Below, piece after piece: positions 41,482 to 50,543 of a stretch of DNA of 64,000 bases. The position numbers and the translations under genes are program-made. Under the pieces are notes generated by a model that was not told the origin of the DNA, searched no databases, and was given only the letters and a program-made list of their open reading frames with translations. How positions within the stretch are numbered: position 1 is the stretch's first letter; each line of letters opens with the position of its first letter. The DNA comes from Microbacterium testaceum StLB037 (GTDB lineage Bacteria; Actinomycetota; Actinomycetes; Actinomycetales; Microbacteriaceae). The DNA lies in assembly GCF_008763945.1 (NCBI RefSeq), contig NZ_VTQH01000002.1:219657-283656 (forward strand), written 5' to 3'.

Positions 41482-42948
41482 ATGCCGTTTCCCTCTGTGG
41501 CGTACACCCACGCCCCCGCTCTCGAGTCCGACGCCGATGCGATCCTTCTGATCGTCCCCACCCTCTCGGAGGGAGCGCCGGATCCGGATGGCTGGGACGG
41601 ACTGTCGGCGGCGGTGACAGCGGTCGGCTTCACCGGAGCCGCCGGGTCGTTCCAGCGCGTGCATGTTCCGGGTGTCACGACCCCCGTCGCCGTGGCCGGT
41701 GCGGGCGCGAACCCCACCGACGCCGCGCTCCGCGATGCCGCGGGCGCGGGCCTGCGTCAGCTGACCGGCTTCGAGCACGTCGCGGTGCAGTCCCTCGCAC
41801 CGGGCACCTGGCGCCCGCTCGCCGAGGGTGCGGCCCTGGGCGGGTACCGCTTCGCCGACTACAAGAAGAAGGCCGCGAAGGTGCGGGCGACCCGCGTCAC
41901 CGTCGTCGCCGACGAGGCGCCGTCCGACGCCGACACCACCGCGGTGTCCGCCGTCGCGGGTGCCGTGGCCCTCGTGAAGGACCTCGTGACGACCCCGGCC
42001 GAGTGGCTCGGACCCGCCGATTTCGCCGACGCCGCCGTGAAGGCCGTCGAAGGACTGCCCGTCGAGGTCGAGGTGCTCGATGAGAACGCTCTGCGCGAGG
42101 GCGGCTACGGCGGCATCCTCGGCGTGGGCCAGGGGTCGGACCGGCCTCCGCGCCTGGTGCGTCTGGACTACTCCCCCGCCGGTGCCGAGCGTCACGTCGC
42201 CCTCGTCGGCAAGGGCATCACCTTCGACACCGGCGGCCTGTCGCTGAAGCCCCCGGCATCGATGGTCGGCATGAAGTACGACATGTGCGGCGCCGCGACC
42301 GTGCTGGCGGTGCTGAAGGCGGCCGCCGAGATGCAGCTTCCCGTTCGCGTGAGCGCGTGGCTCTGCATCGCCGACAACATGCCCTCCGGTCGTGCAACGC
42401 GCCCGGGCGACGTGCTGCGCACCCTCGACGGGACCACCGTCGAAGTGCTCAACACCGACGCCGAGGGACGCCTCGTGCTCGCGGACGGCCTCGCCGCGGC
42501 CAGTCGCGAGAACCCCGACCTGATCGTGGACGTGGCGACGCTGACGGGGGCGATCACGGTCGCTCTCGGCAACCGCCACACCGGCGTCATGGGCGACGAC
42601 GCCGCCGTGGCGACGTACCTCGCCGCGTCGGCCCGCACCGCGGAGCTCGCGTGGCAGCTGCCGCTGCCCGACCACATGGTCGACGACCTCGACTCCCCCA
42701 TCGCCGACCTGCAGAACGCGAAGATCGGCGATCCCGCCGGTGGTTCGCTATTCGCCGGTCTCTTCCTGCGCCACTTCGTCGGACGCGTCTCGACCGAGGC
42801 CGACGCGCCCCGCATCCCGTGGGTGCACCTCGACATCGCGGGCGTGGGCATGAACAAGGCGGCGCCGTTCGGATACACCGACAAGGGTGTGACGGGTGCG
42901 ACGGTCCGCTCGCTCGTGGAGATGCTGGCCACGGACGGCGCCCGGTGA
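41482..42948 (+). CDS. pepA: Leucyl aminopeptidase (M17)
   Basis: A 488-residue zinc/manganese aminopeptidase that frees N-terminal residues from peptides. The C-terminal catalytic domain has the metal and lysine motifs LVGKGITFDTGGLSLKP and the signature NTDAEGRLVLADGLAAA, with MVGMKYDMCGAATVLA between. The N-terminal domain (1-160) is variable, as usual. The ATG at 41482 is chosen over 41473 because TAGGAT ends 7 nt before it, a leaderless start. The stop overlaps lpd by 4 nt (GTGA); this pepA-lpd-E2 order is common in actinobacteria. Confidence 0.94.
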   Translation: MPFPSVAYTHAPALESDADAILLIVPTLSEGAPDPDGWDGLSAAVTAVGFTGAAGSFQRVHVPGVTTPVAVAGAGANPTDAALRDAAGAGLRQLTGFEHVAVQSLAPGTWRPLAEGAALGGYRFADYKKKAAKVRATRVTVVADEAPSDADTTAVSAVAGAVALVKDLVTTPAEWLGPADFADAAVKAVEGLPVEVEVLDENALREGGYGGILGVGQGSDRPPRLVRLDYSPAGAERHVALVGKGITFDTGGLSLKPPASMVGMKYDMCGAATVLAVLKAAAEMQLPVRVSAWLCIADNMPSGRATRPGDVLRTLDGTTVEVLNTDAEGRLVLADGLAAASRENPDLIVDVATLTGAITVALGNRHTGVMGDDAAVATYLAASARTAELAWQLPLPDHMVDDLDSPIADLQNAKIGDPAGGSLFAGLFLRHFVGRVSTEADAPRIPWVHLDIAGVGMNKAAPFGYTDKGVTGATVRSLVEMLATDGAR

Positions 42949-44318
42949 CCGAGTACTCCGCCGACGTCGTCGTGCTCGGGGGCGGCAGCGGCGGATACGC
43001 CGCCGCTCTCCGCCTCGCCGAGCTGGGCAAGGATGTCGTGCTCGTCGAGAAGGACAAGCTCGGCGGCACGTGCCTGCACCGCGGGTGCATCCCCACCAAG
43101 GCGCTGCTGCACGCCGGCGAGGTCGCCGACGCCGCTCGCGGCGCGTCGGAGATCGGCGTCGACGTGACGTTCTCGGGGATCGACCCGGCGCGGGTGCGTT
43201 CGTACCGCGAGGGAATCGTCGCGAAGAAGTTCAAGGGGCTCGAGGGACTGATCTCCGCCCGGGGCATCCGTGTCGTCCGCGGCCAGGGCGCCCTCGAGGC
43301 CGGGCCCGCGGTGCGCGTCGGTGACGACCTCTATCGCGGAACCGACGTCATCCTCGCCACCGGCTCCTACAGCCGGAGCCTGCCGGGTCTCGAGATCGGC
43401 GGCCGGGTGCTCACCAGCGAGCAGGCGCTCGACCTCGACGTGATCCCCGAGCGGGTGGTCGTGCTCGGCGGCGGCGTGATCGGCGTCGAGTTCGCGAGCG
43501 TCTGGCGCTCGTTCGGCGTCGAGGTCACGATCGTCGAGGCCCTGCCGCACCTGCTCCCGGCCGAGGACGCGGCATCCAGCAAGGCTCTCGAGCGCGCGTT
43601 CCGCAAGCGAGGCATCGCGTTCCAGCTCGGGCGTCGTTTCTCGTCTCTGACCCAGTCGGCCGATTCCGCGACGGTCACCCTCGATGACGGTTCCGAACTC
43701 GTCGCGGACTACGTCCTCGTGGCGGTCGGCCGCGGACCCGTCACCGCGGGCCTCGGCTACGACGAGGCCGGGGTCGTGCTCGACCGCGGCTTCGTGCAGA
43801 CGGACGATCGCCTTCGAACGGCCGCCGCCCACGTGTGGGCCGTGGGCGACATCGTGCCCGGGCTGCAGCTGGCCCATCGCGGATTCCAGCAGGGGATCTT
43901 CGTCGCCGAGGAGATCGCGGGCCTTTCGCCCGTACTCGTCCCCGATGTCGACGTGCCCCGCGTGGCGTACTCCCACCCCGAAGTCGCGTCCGTGGGACTC
44001 ACCGAGGCTCAGGCGCAGGATCGTTACGGATCCGATGCCGTGAGGGCCTACGAGTACAACCTGGCCGGAAACGGCCGCAGCGAGATCATCGGCACCTCGG
44101 GCATCGTGAAGATCGTCCGACGTGTCGACGGACCCGTCGTCGGCGCTCACCTCGTGGGTGATCGCGTCGGCGAACTGATCTCGGAAGCGCAGCTCGCGGT
44201 GGGCTGGGAAGCGCACCCCGAAGACATCGCACCGTTCGTCCACGCACACCCCACCCAGAGCGAGGCGCTCGGCGAAGCCTTCCTGGCACTCGCCGGCAAG
44301 CCCCTGCACGCACTCTGA
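42945..44318 (+). CDS. lpdA: Dihydrolipoyl dehydrogenase (E3)
   Basis: A 457-residue flavoprotein that reoxidises the lipoyl arms of 2-oxoacid dehydrogenase complexes and passes electrons to NAD. The N-terminal FAD site is DVVVLGGGSGGYAAALRLAELG, the redox disulfide lies in GGTCLHRGCIPTKALLH, the NAD site in RVVVLGGGVIGVEFASVW, and the active His in FVHAHPTQSEALGEA near the end. The GTG overlaps the pepA stop. It is followed after 54 nt by the E2 gene, giving an E3-E2 operon without an E1 here. Confidence 0.95.
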   Translation: MTEYSADVVVLGGGSGGYAAALRLAELGKDVVLVEKDKLGGTCLHRGCIPTKALLHAGEVADAARGASEIGVDVTFSGIDPARVRSYREGIVAKKFKGLEGLISARGIRVVRGQGALEAGPAVRVGDDLYRGTDVILATGSYSRSLPGLEIGGRVLTSEQALDLDVIPERVVVLGGGVIGVEFASVWRSFGVEVTIVEALPHLLPAEDAASSKALERAFRKRGIAFQLGRRFSSLTQSADSATVTLDDGSELVADYVLVAVGRGPVTAGLGYDEAGVVLDRGFVQTDDRLRTAAAHVWAVGDIVPGLQLAHRGFQQGIFVAEEIAGLSPVLVPDVDVPRVAYSHPEVASVGLTEAQAQDRYGSDAVRAYEYNLAGNGRSEIIGTSGIVKIVRRVDGPVVGAHLVGDRVGELISEAQLAVGWEAHPEDIAPFVHAHPTQSEALGEAFLALAGKPLHAL

Positions 44319-44372
44319 CCGCGAACCGGTCACTAAGCTAGGTACCGCATCCGGTACGAAGGAGACATATCC

Positions 44373-46169
44373 ATGAGCACTTCCGTCGTCCTCCCCGCTC
44401 TCGGCGAGAGCGTCACCGAGGGAACGGTCACCCGATGGCTCAAGCAGGTCGGTGACACCGTCCAGGAGGACGAGGGTCTGCTGGAGATCTCGACCGACAA
44501 GGTCGACACCGAGATCCCCTCGCCCGTCTCGGGCGTGATCGAGGAGATCCTGGTCCAGGAAGACGAGACCGTCGAGGTCGGAGCCGTCCTCGCCAAGATC
44601 GGCGACGGCTCGGGCGCTGCGTCGTCCGACGACGCCCCGCAGGCCGCCCCCGCCGAGGAAGAGGCCGCTCCCGCCGAGCAGGCCGCCCCCGCGGAGTCGG
44701 CCCCCGCCGAGCAGGCCGCCCCCGCGGAGTCGGCCCCCGCCGAGCAGCCCGCGCCGGCGGAGTCGGCGCCCGCCGAGCGGCCCGCGCCCGCCGCGGGCGG
44801 CGACTCGACCGAGGTGAAGCTCCCGGAGCTGGGCGAGAGCGTGACCGAGGGCACCGTGACCCGCTGGCTGAAGGCCGTGGGCGACGACGTCGCCGTCGAC
44901 GAGCCCCTCCTTGAGATCTCGACCGACAAGGTCGACACCGAGATCCCCTCGCCGGTCGCCGGCACGCTGCAGGAGATCCTGGTCCAGGAAGACGAGACGG
45001 TCAACGTCGGTGCGGCACTCGCGCGCATCGGCAGCGGCGCGGCCACGGCCGCCCAGCCCGAGGCTCCCGCGCCGGCCCCCGCCGCCGAGGAGAAGCCGGC
45101 TGAGCAGCCCGCTCCCGCCGCCGAAGAGAAGCCCGCCGAGCAGAAGCCGGCCGAGCAGCCCGCTCCCGCCGCGGACGACAAGCCGGCTGCTCCCGCTCCC
45201 GCCGCCGAGAAGCCCGCCGAGCCGGCTCCCGCCGCCTCGTCGAACGACGACGTCACCTACGTGACCCCGCTCGTGCGCCGTCTCGCTCAGCAGCAGGGTG
45301 TCGACCTGGCCTCGGTCAAGGGCAGCGGCGTCGGTGGACGCATCCGCAAGGAAGACGTCCTCAAGGCCGCCGAAGCCGCCAAGGCGGCTCCGGCCGCGGC
45401 GTCGGCTCCGGCTGCGTCCGCTCCCGCCGCCCCCGCCCCCGTCGAGGTCTCGCCCCTGCGCGGCACGACGCAGAAGATGTCGCGTCTGCGCAAGGTCATC
45501 GCCGAGCGCGCCGTGGCCTCGATGCAGGCGACGGCCCAGCTGACCACGGTCGTCGAAGTCGACGTGACGAAGCTCGCCGCCCTGCGCGACCGTATGAAGG
45601 GCGAGTTCCAGCAGAAGACCGGCGACAAGCTGTCGTTCCTGCCGTTCTTCGCCATCGCGGCCATCGAGGGTCTCAAGGCCTACCCGATCATCAACTCGAC
45701 GGTCGAGGGTGACGAGATCGTCTACCCGGCCCACGAGAACGTGTCGATCGCCGTCGACACCGAGCGCGGCCTGCTGACCCCGGTGGTCAAGGACGCCGGT
45801 GACAAGAACATCGCCCAGCTCGCGCGCGAGATCGCCGATCTCGCCGCCCGCACGCGCGACAACAAGCTGAAGCCCGACGAGCTCGCCGGCGGCACCTTCA
45901 CGCTGACCAACACCGGTTCGCGTGGGGCGCTGTTCGACACGCCCATCGTGTTCCTGCCCCAGTCGGCGATCCTCGGCCTCGGTGCCGTGGTGAAGAAGCC
46001 GGGCATCGTCTCGGTCGACGGGAAGGACGCCATCTCGGTGCGCTCGTACGTGTACCTGGCGCTGTCGTACGATCACCGCATCATCGACGGTGCCGACGCC
46101 GCCCGCTTCCTCGGCACGGTCAAGGCCCGCCTCGAGGCGGCGCAGTTCGAGGGTGACCTCGGCATCTGA
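44373..46169 (+). CDS. sucB: 2-oxoacid dehydrogenase E2 (dihydrolipoyl acyltransferase), two lipoyl domains
   Basis: A 598-residue E2. Two lipoyl domains carry the lipoylated Lys43 and Lys186 in [14 protein letters not shown]. They are joined by Ala/Pro/Glu-rich linkers with near-repeats ([11 protein letters not shown]) at 90-143 and 225-290. A peripheral-subunit-binding domain follows (about 295-331, [19 protein letters not shown]), then the catalytic domain from about 360 ending in the active site [19 protein letters not shown]. It lacks its own E1; aceE starts at 63.6 kb. In actinobacteria one such E2 can serve both pyruvate and 2-oxoglutarate dehydrogenases, so the succinyl versus acetyl specificity is uncertain. 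GAAGGAGA precedes the ATG. Confidence 0.92.
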   Translation: MSTSVVLPALGESVTEGTVTRWLKQVGDTVQEDEGLLEISTDKVDTEIPSPVSGVIEEILVQEDETVEVGAVLAKIGDGSGAASSDDAPQAAPAEEEAAPAEQAAPAESAPAEQAAPAESAPAEQPAPAESAPAERPAPAAGGDSTEVKLPELGESVTEGTVTRWLKAVGDDVAVDEPLLEISTDKVDTEIPSPVAGTLQEILVQEDETVNVGAALARIGSGAATAAQPEAPAPAPAAEEKPAEQPAPAAEEKPAEQKPAEQPAPAADDKPAAPAPAAEKPAEPAPAASSNDDVTYVTPLVRRLAQQQGVDLASVKGSGVGGRIRKEDVLKAAEAAKAAPAAASAPAASAPAAPAPVEVSPLRGTTQKMSRLRKVIAERAVASMQATAQLTTVVEVDVTKLAALRDRMKGEFQQKTGDKLSFLPFFAIAAIEGLKAYPIINSTVEGDEIVYPAHENVSIAVDTERGLLTPVVKDAGDKNIAQLAREIADLAARTRDNKLKPDELAGGTFTLTNTGSRGALFDTPIVFLPQSAILGLGAVVKKPGIVSVDGKDAISVRSYVYLALSYDHRIIDGADAARFLGTVKARLEAAQFEGDLGI

Positions 46170-46186
46170 TCCCACCGGGCACCGGC

Positions 46187-47200
46187 TCATGATGGCTGGT
46201 CCGCGACCGTTCTCACGGCGCGGACCAGCCATCGGTCTTTCTGCCGGACGAGGGTGACGTACTGCGTCGCACCGCCCGCGTCGAGGCGCACCACGGTCAC
46301 TCCCCCGAAGTCGTCGACCACCGTGACGGTTCCTTCAGCCGCGTCGGCAAGCACCGGTTCCCGGGGGAAGACCGAGTCTTCTTCGTAAGCCGAGGCGCAC
46401 ACGGCGTCTCCGCGGCATCCGTCGATGTCGGTGAAGAGGTCGCGCGCGATCTGCACGACATCGTCGGACAAGGGCCGGCGCTCGTCGACCGGCGGCGGAT
46501 CCGACAGCCACGGCGTGGTCGAGGTCGGTGCCGGGTCCGCGATCGCCACCGCGGAGGCGACCGGTGCGGGGGCGCGCGGGTCGGGGATCAGCGAGAGGCC
46601 GATCGCGACGACGGCGGCGACCCCCGCGCCGACGCTGGCCAGCCGCAGCGCGCGTGATGCGCGCCAGCGTTCGCGCAGACCGCCCAGGGCGGAGCGCGCC
46701 GTTTCGGCGAGATCGGCGTCGACCAGCTCGAGCACGCGCACCATCGCGCCGTCGCGCTCGGCGGTCGGCGCGGCCGTCGCCGTCCGGGCGGCGGGCGTGA
46801 GCGGTCCGAGCACGAGCGGGACAGGGGCTGCGTGCGAGAACAACCGTCTCTCGTCGGCCTCCCAGTCTCGAGGGGGCCGGGTCAACACGCTCTCCCGCGC
46901 CCGCCCGACGATCTCCCGCGTGGGTGCGTCGTCGGCGATCTCGGCGAGGTGGGCGAGGCCCTCGGCCGTCGCCGCCACGGCATCGAGGCCTTCGTCGTCA
47001 TCCACCGCGATCGGGCACCCGGTGGCGGTGAGCCACCACGTCATCCCACCTCGCGCACTCCCTCCCCCGCGGCATCCGCGAAGCAGTCCGACGGCGGCGG
47101 TCACCGCCTCTCCCGCCGTCAGAGGGAGTGTGCTGTGCGCTCGACGCCGGAGGTAGGCGTGCAGGGGCTCGGCCAGGACGGGTGCCGCGGGACTGCTCAT
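46187..47200 (-). CDS. Hypothetical single-pass membrane protein
   Basis: A 337-residue protein I do not recognise. An Ala-rich soluble N-terminal region (1 to about 180, with PLTAGEAVTAAVGLLRG and a charged GRARESVLTRPPRDWEADERRLF) precedes one hydrophobic segment near 200 (LRLASVGAGVAAVVAIGLSLI). An extracytoplasmic-type C-terminal domain follows, with a short CRGDAVC pair of cysteines and strands GTVTVVDDFGGVTVVRLD and TQYVTLVRQKDRWLV. Such an N-in/C-out layout suggests a sensor or envelope factor, but no function can be named. The ATG at 47200 is chosen where conservation-like composition begins; the frame upstream to 47374 is antisense to DUF4191. Confidence 0.7.
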   Translation of the reverse strand: MSSPAAPVLAEPLHAYLRRRAHSTLPLTAGEAVTAAVGLLRGCRGGGSARGGMTWWLTATGCPIAVDDDEGLDAVAATAEGLAHLAEIADDAPTREIVGRARESVLTRPPRDWEADERRLFSHAAPVPLVLGPLTPAARTATAAPTAERDGAMVRVLELVDADLAETARSALGGLRERWRASRALRLASVGAGVAAVVAIGLSLIPDPRAPAPVASAVAIADPAPTSTTPWLSDPPPVDERRPLSDDVVQIARDLFTDIDGCRGDAVCASAYEEDSVFPREPVLADAAEGTVTVVDDFGGVTVVRLDAGGATQYVTLVRQKDRWLVRAVRTVADQPS

Positions 47201-47318
47201 GCCGAGATGGTGGCGGAAGCGCCGTCCGCGAAGATGGCCGCACGAGCGCGAATGGGGAGGAGTCGGGAGAACGGCGCACTGGGGAGGAAGGTCCGACGAC
47301 GAAGATAGAATCGTTCTC

Positions 47319-48029
47319 ATGGCCGCTCGCACCACCACGCCCGAGAAGCGTCCGGGCTTCTTCTCGCAGCTCAAGACCCTCTACACCTTCACCCAGAAGG
47401 AGTACCGGTGGCTGCCGTTCCTGCTGGCCGGCATCGTGCTGGTCGGCATCGCCCTCGGCGTGCTCGTCGGGTTCCTCATCCCGCCGCTGGCGGCGTGGAG
47501 CGTCATCCTGTGGGGTGTGACGGGCCTGCTGGCCGGCATCCTGGCCTCGATGATCACCATGACGCGGCTGTCCACCACGGCCATGTACAAGAAGATCGAC
47601 GGCATGCCCGGAGCGACCGGCCACGTGCTCTCGTCGTCGCTGGGCCGCAACTGGCAGGCGTCCGAGGCTCCCATCGGCGTCAACCCCCGCACCCAGGAGG
47701 CCGTCTACCGCGCCATCGGCCGCGGCGGCGTCGTCCTCATCGGCGAGGGCAACCGCAGTCGCCTCTCGCGCCTGGTCGGTGAGGAGCGCTCGCGCGTGAC
47801 GCGCGTCGCGGCCGGCGTGCCCGTCACCGTCCTCTACGTCGGACACGGTGACGACGAGGTACCGATCGCCAAGCTCGCGTCGACCATCAAAGCCCTGCCG
47901 AAGAAGGTCGACCGCGCCACCATGGCGGCCGTGATCAAGCGCGTCTCGTCGGTGTCGCAGGGGCTGTCGTCGCTGCCCATCCCGAAGGGTGTCGACCCGA
48001 CCAAGATGCGCGCCCCGCGTCCTCGCTGA
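47319..48029 (+). CDS. DUF4191 membrane protein
   Basis: A 236-residue protein. After a basic start (TPEKRPGFFSQLKTLYTFTQKEYRW) come two helices (WLPFLLAGIVLVGIALGVLVGFLIPP, AAWSVILWGVTGLLAGILASMITM). A soluble domain with MYKKIDGMPGATGHVLSSSLGRNWQASEAPI and a C-terminal IPIAKLASTIKALPKKVDR-like stretch follows. This is DUF4191, an actinobacterial family often found between lipoyl metabolism (lipA/lipB) and glnA genes; the function is unknown. The ATG at 47319 has no strong ribosome site. Confidence 0.88.
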   Translation: MAARTTTPEKRPGFFSQLKTLYTFTQKEYRWLPFLLAGIVLVGIALGVLVGFLIPPLAAWSVILWGVTGLLAGILASMITMTRLSTTAMYKKIDGMPGATGHVLSSSLGRNWQASEAPIGVNPRTQEAVYRAIGRGGVVLIGEGNRSRLSRLVGEERSRVTRVAAGVPVTVLYVGHGDDEVPIAKLASTIKALPKKVDRATMAAVIKRVSSVSQGLSSLPIPKGVDPTKMRAPRPR

Positions 48030-48043
48030 TCCCTGTTACGACG

Positions 48044-48069
48044 ACGGCCCCCGCTTCCGCGGGGGCCGT
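48044..48069. terminator. Terminator between DUF4191 and the RDD gene
   Basis: ACGGCCCCCGC-TTCC-GCGGGGGCCGT followed by TTT, 14 nt past the DUF4191 stop and just after the convergent RDD stop. Confidence 0.85.
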
Positions 48070-48076
48070 TTCCGTG

Positions 48077-48505
48077 TCAGCTGCGGACGAGGATCGTCCC
48101 GACGGCTTTGTCGTGCAGGCCGCGCTGATCCGCGTCCCACACCACCGCGGGAATGACGAGGGCGAGAAGAACGGTTCTCACGATCGGGCGCCACAGACCT
48201 ACCCAGCCCCCGGATGCCAGCTCCAGACGCATTCCCATCAGCCGGTGCCCCGGGCTTCCGCCCAGGAGCGGGATGAAGAGGATCTGCACGGCGAAGAAGA
48301 TGAGATTGGTGGCGATCGGGTTGGCGAACGGCACCCCCGTGACCGGATCGGGCGTGGAGAAGAAGGCGTATCCGATCAGGCCGGCACTGGCGGTGTCGAT
48401 CAGCAGCGCCGCGATGCGGCGTCCTGGGCGGGCGATGGAGCCGCGACCCTCGCGGGGAAGGCCGAGCCGCTGGCCCGGATACTCGTTCTCGGCGGGGACG
48501 CTCAC
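48077..48505 (-). CDS. RDD-family membrane protein
   Basis: A 142-residue protein with an RDD domain: IARPGRRIAALLIDTASAGLIGYAFF carries the Arg and Asp typical of the first helix, then a second helix NLIFFAVQILFIPLLGGSPGHRLMGMRL and a third RTVLLALVIPAVVWDADQRGLHDKAVGTILV. Most actinobacteria have such a gene divergent from or next to glnA; the function is unclear (some RDD proteins are transport-related). The GTG at 48505 is chosen because TACGCT ends 7 nt before it, a leaderless start. Confidence 0.83.
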   Translation of the reverse strand: MSVPAENEYPGQRLGLPREGRGSIARPGRRIAALLIDTASAGLIGYAFFSTPDPVTGVPFANPIATNLIFFAVQILFIPLLGGSPGHRLMGMRLELASGGWVGLWRPIVRTVLLALVIPAVVWDADQRGLHDKAVGTILVRS

Positions 48506-48529
48506 GGCATCCAGCGTAATCGGCGCTCC

Positions 48530-48545
48530 GTAACATCCCGGAAAC
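48530..48545 (+). promoter_or_regulatory. GlnR box upstream of glnA
   Basis: GTAAC-n6-GAAAC, an exact half-site of the GlnR consensus, 94 nt before the glnA ATG. The same motif precedes amtB at 10.2 kb. Confidence 0.75.
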
Positions 48546-48638
48546 ATGCGAGATATGACCGGGACACCGGTTCTGGGTAGGGTCGAGGAGGCTGGCCGAG
48601 GCCGGCATGATCCCGAATGTTCTACCTCTGGAGTCTTC

Positions 48639-50063
48639 ATGTTCAAAGATTCGTCCGAGGTGCTGAAGTTCATCCAGGACGAGGACGTCAAGTTCCTCGA
48701 CATCCGTTTCACGGATCTTCCTGGTGTGCAGCAGCACTTCAACATCCCCGCTTCGACCGTCGACGAGGAGTTCTTCACCGTCGGACAGCTGTTCGATGGC
48801 TCGTCGATCCGCGGGTTCGCGAACATCCACGAGTCGGACATGCAGCTGATCCCCGACGTGACGACGGCGTACGTCGACCAGTTCCGCGAGGCCAAGACCC
48901 TCGTCATGGTCTTCGACATCTACAACCCGCGCAACGGTGAGATCTACGGCAAGGACCCCCGCCAGGTCGCCAAGAAGGCCGAGAAGTACCTCGCCTCGAC
49001 CGGCATCGCCGACACCGCGTTCTTCGCCCCCGAGGCCGAGTTCTACATCTTCGACGACGTGCGTTACGAAGTGAAGCAGAACTCGAGCTTCTACTCGGTC
49101 GACTCCGAGGAAGGCGCGTGGAACACCGGCCGCGAAGAAGAGGGCGGGAACCTCGCCAACAAGACCCCGTACAAGGGTGGCTACTTCCCCGTCTCCCCCG
49201 TCGACAAGACGGCGGACCTCCGCGACGACATCACCCTCAAGCTGATCGAGGCGGGCTTCGCCCTCGAGCGCTCGCACCACGAGGTCGGCACCGGTGGTCA
49301 GCAGGAGATCAACTACCGCTTCGACACGATGCTGCACGCGGCGGACGACATCCTGAAGTTCAAGTACATCGTCAAGAACACCTGCGAGCAGTGGGGCAAG
49401 GTCGCGACCTTCATGCCCAAGCCGCTCTTCGGTGACAACGGCTCGGGTATGCACACCCACCAGTCGCTGTGGAACGACGGCAAGCCGCTCTTCTACGACG
49501 AGACCGGCTACGGCGGACTCTCCGACATCGCCCGCTGGTACATCGGCGGTCTGCTGGCCCACGCGCCCGCCGTCCTCGCCTTCACCAACCCGACCCTCAA
49601 CAGCTACCACCGTCTGGTGAAGGGCTTTGAGGCGCCGGTCAACCTGGTGTACTCGGCCGGTAACCGCTCCGCGGCCATCCGTATCCCGATCACGGGCACC
49701 AACCCCAAGGCCAAGCGCATCGAGTTCCGCGCCCCCGACGCCTCGGGCAACCCGTACCTCGCGTTCGCGGCCCAGCTGATGGCCGGCATCGACGGCATCA
49801 AGAACCGCATCGAGCCGCACGAGCCCGTCGACAAGGACCTCTACGAGCTCCCCGCCGAAGAGGCCAAGAACATCCCGCAGGTTCCGAACTCGCTGCTCGA
49901 CTCGCTCGAGGCCCTGCGCGCCGACCACGAGTTCCTGCTCGCCGGTGGCGTCTTCACGCAGGAGCTCATCGACACCTGGATCGAGTACAAGATCGAGAAC
50001 GAGATCCAGCCGATCGGCCAGCGCCCGCACCCCTTCGAGTACGAGCTGTACTTCGGGGTCTGA
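48639..50063 (+). CDS. glnA: Glutamine synthetase type I, adenylylation-competent
   Basis: A 474-residue GS-I beta enzyme that makes glutamine from glutamate, ammonium and ATP. The beta-grasp N-terminus has [17 protein letters not shown] and [12 protein letters not shown]. The active site has [32 protein letters not shown] and [12 protein letters not shown]. The adenylylation Tyr lies in [16 protein letters not shown], so GlnE (53.2-56.2 kb) can regulate it. The ATG at 48639 has CTGGAG 7 nt upstream. It is preceded by a GlnR half-box and followed by a 20-bp terminator. Confidence 0.97.
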   Translation: MFKDSSEVLKFIQDEDVKFLDIRFTDLPGVQQHFNIPASTVDEEFFTVGQLFDGSSIRGFANIHESDMQLIPDVTTAYVDQFREAKTLVMVFDIYNPRNGEIYGKDPRQVAKKAEKYLASTGIADTAFFAPEAEFYIFDDVRYEVKQNSSFYSVDSEEGAWNTGREEEGGNLANKTPYKGGYFPVSPVDKTADLRDDITLKLIEAGFALERSHHEVGTGGQQEINYRFDTMLHAADDILKFKYIVKNTCEQWGKVATFMPKPLFGDNGSGMHTHQSLWNDGKPLFYDETGYGGLSDIARWYIGGLLAHAPAVLAFTNPTLNSYHRLVKGFEAPVNLVYSAGNRSAAIRIPITGTNPKAKRIEFRAPDASGNPYLAFAAQLMAGIDGIKNRIEPHEPVDKDLYELPAEEAKNIPQVPNSLLDSLEALRADHEFLLAGGVFTQELIDTWIEYKIENEIQPIGQRPHPFEYELYFGV

Positions 50064-50077
50064 TCGCCCGATCATCC

Positions 50078-50123
50078 ACGTCGACGCCCGTCCCCGCCGT
50101 TTCGCGGGGGCGGGCGTCGACGT
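50078..50123 (+). terminator. Terminator after glnA
   Basis: A 20-bp near-perfect stem (50078-50097 with 50104-50123), the strongest hairpin in the window, 15 nt past the stop. A separate stem of paired GGATGCC/GGCATCC heptamers follows at 50144-50168. Confidence 0.88.
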
Positions 50124-50186
50124 TCGTGGCGGCAGAGGCGGGGCGGATGCCGGAGGGCCTGGCATCCGGGACCGTCCGACGCCTCC

Positions 50187-50498
50187 CTAGACGGCGCGTG
50201 ATGCGCGCTTCTGCTCTTGGAACACACGGATCGCCTCGTAGCGTTCGGCCGATCGCGCCTGCCGTTTCGCCGCCTCGACCTCGCGTACCTTCGGCGGCGC
50301 GTTCGTGACGAGGTCGTCGAGCAGATCGCGGACGGATGCCGAGATCTCGGCCACGGCGCGATCGAAGACGTCTCGGTTGGCCCGGGACGGCGTCGTCGTG
50401 CCCACGATCTTGCGCACGAACTGCAGCGCGGCGTCGTGGCACTCGGCATCCGTCGCCGGGGGCGTGAAGTTGTGCAGGGGAACGATGTTGCGGCACAT
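50187..50498 (-). CDS. DUF2277 protein
   Basis: A 103-residue protein beginning MCRNIVPLHNFTPPATDAECHDAALQFVRKIVG, the DUF2277 signature; the early Cys-Arg-Asn is invariant. The remainder is helical with many charged residues (KVREVEAAKRQARSAERYEAIRVF). Widespread in actinobacteria and some proteobacteria; the function is unknown. The GTG/ATG choice is unambiguous (ATG at 50498). It is the downstream partner of the GNAT gene with a 45-nt gap. Confidence 0.85.
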   Translation of the reverse strand: MCRNIVPLHNFTPPATDAECHDAALQFVRKIVGTTTPSRANRDVFDRAVAEISASVRDLLDDLVTNAPPKVREVEAAKRQARSAERYEAIRVFQEQKRASRAV

Positions 50499-50543
50499 GC
50501 CCGACAGGCTAGGCCGATGAACTGCTGATCGCGAGGGGGCGGA

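Noticed and set aside
44642..45245. Possible tandem-repeat array or CRISPR in the E2 gene
   Set aside because: The repeats are in-frame codons of an Ala/Pro/Glu linker between lipoyl domains, not spacered palindromic repeats.
42192..46232. A 1346-codon minus-strand open frame across lpd and E2
   Set aside because: It is antisense to two well-supported enzymes, has low-complexity composition (VGGGGL-type repeats mirroring the Ala/Pro linkers) and shows no domain.
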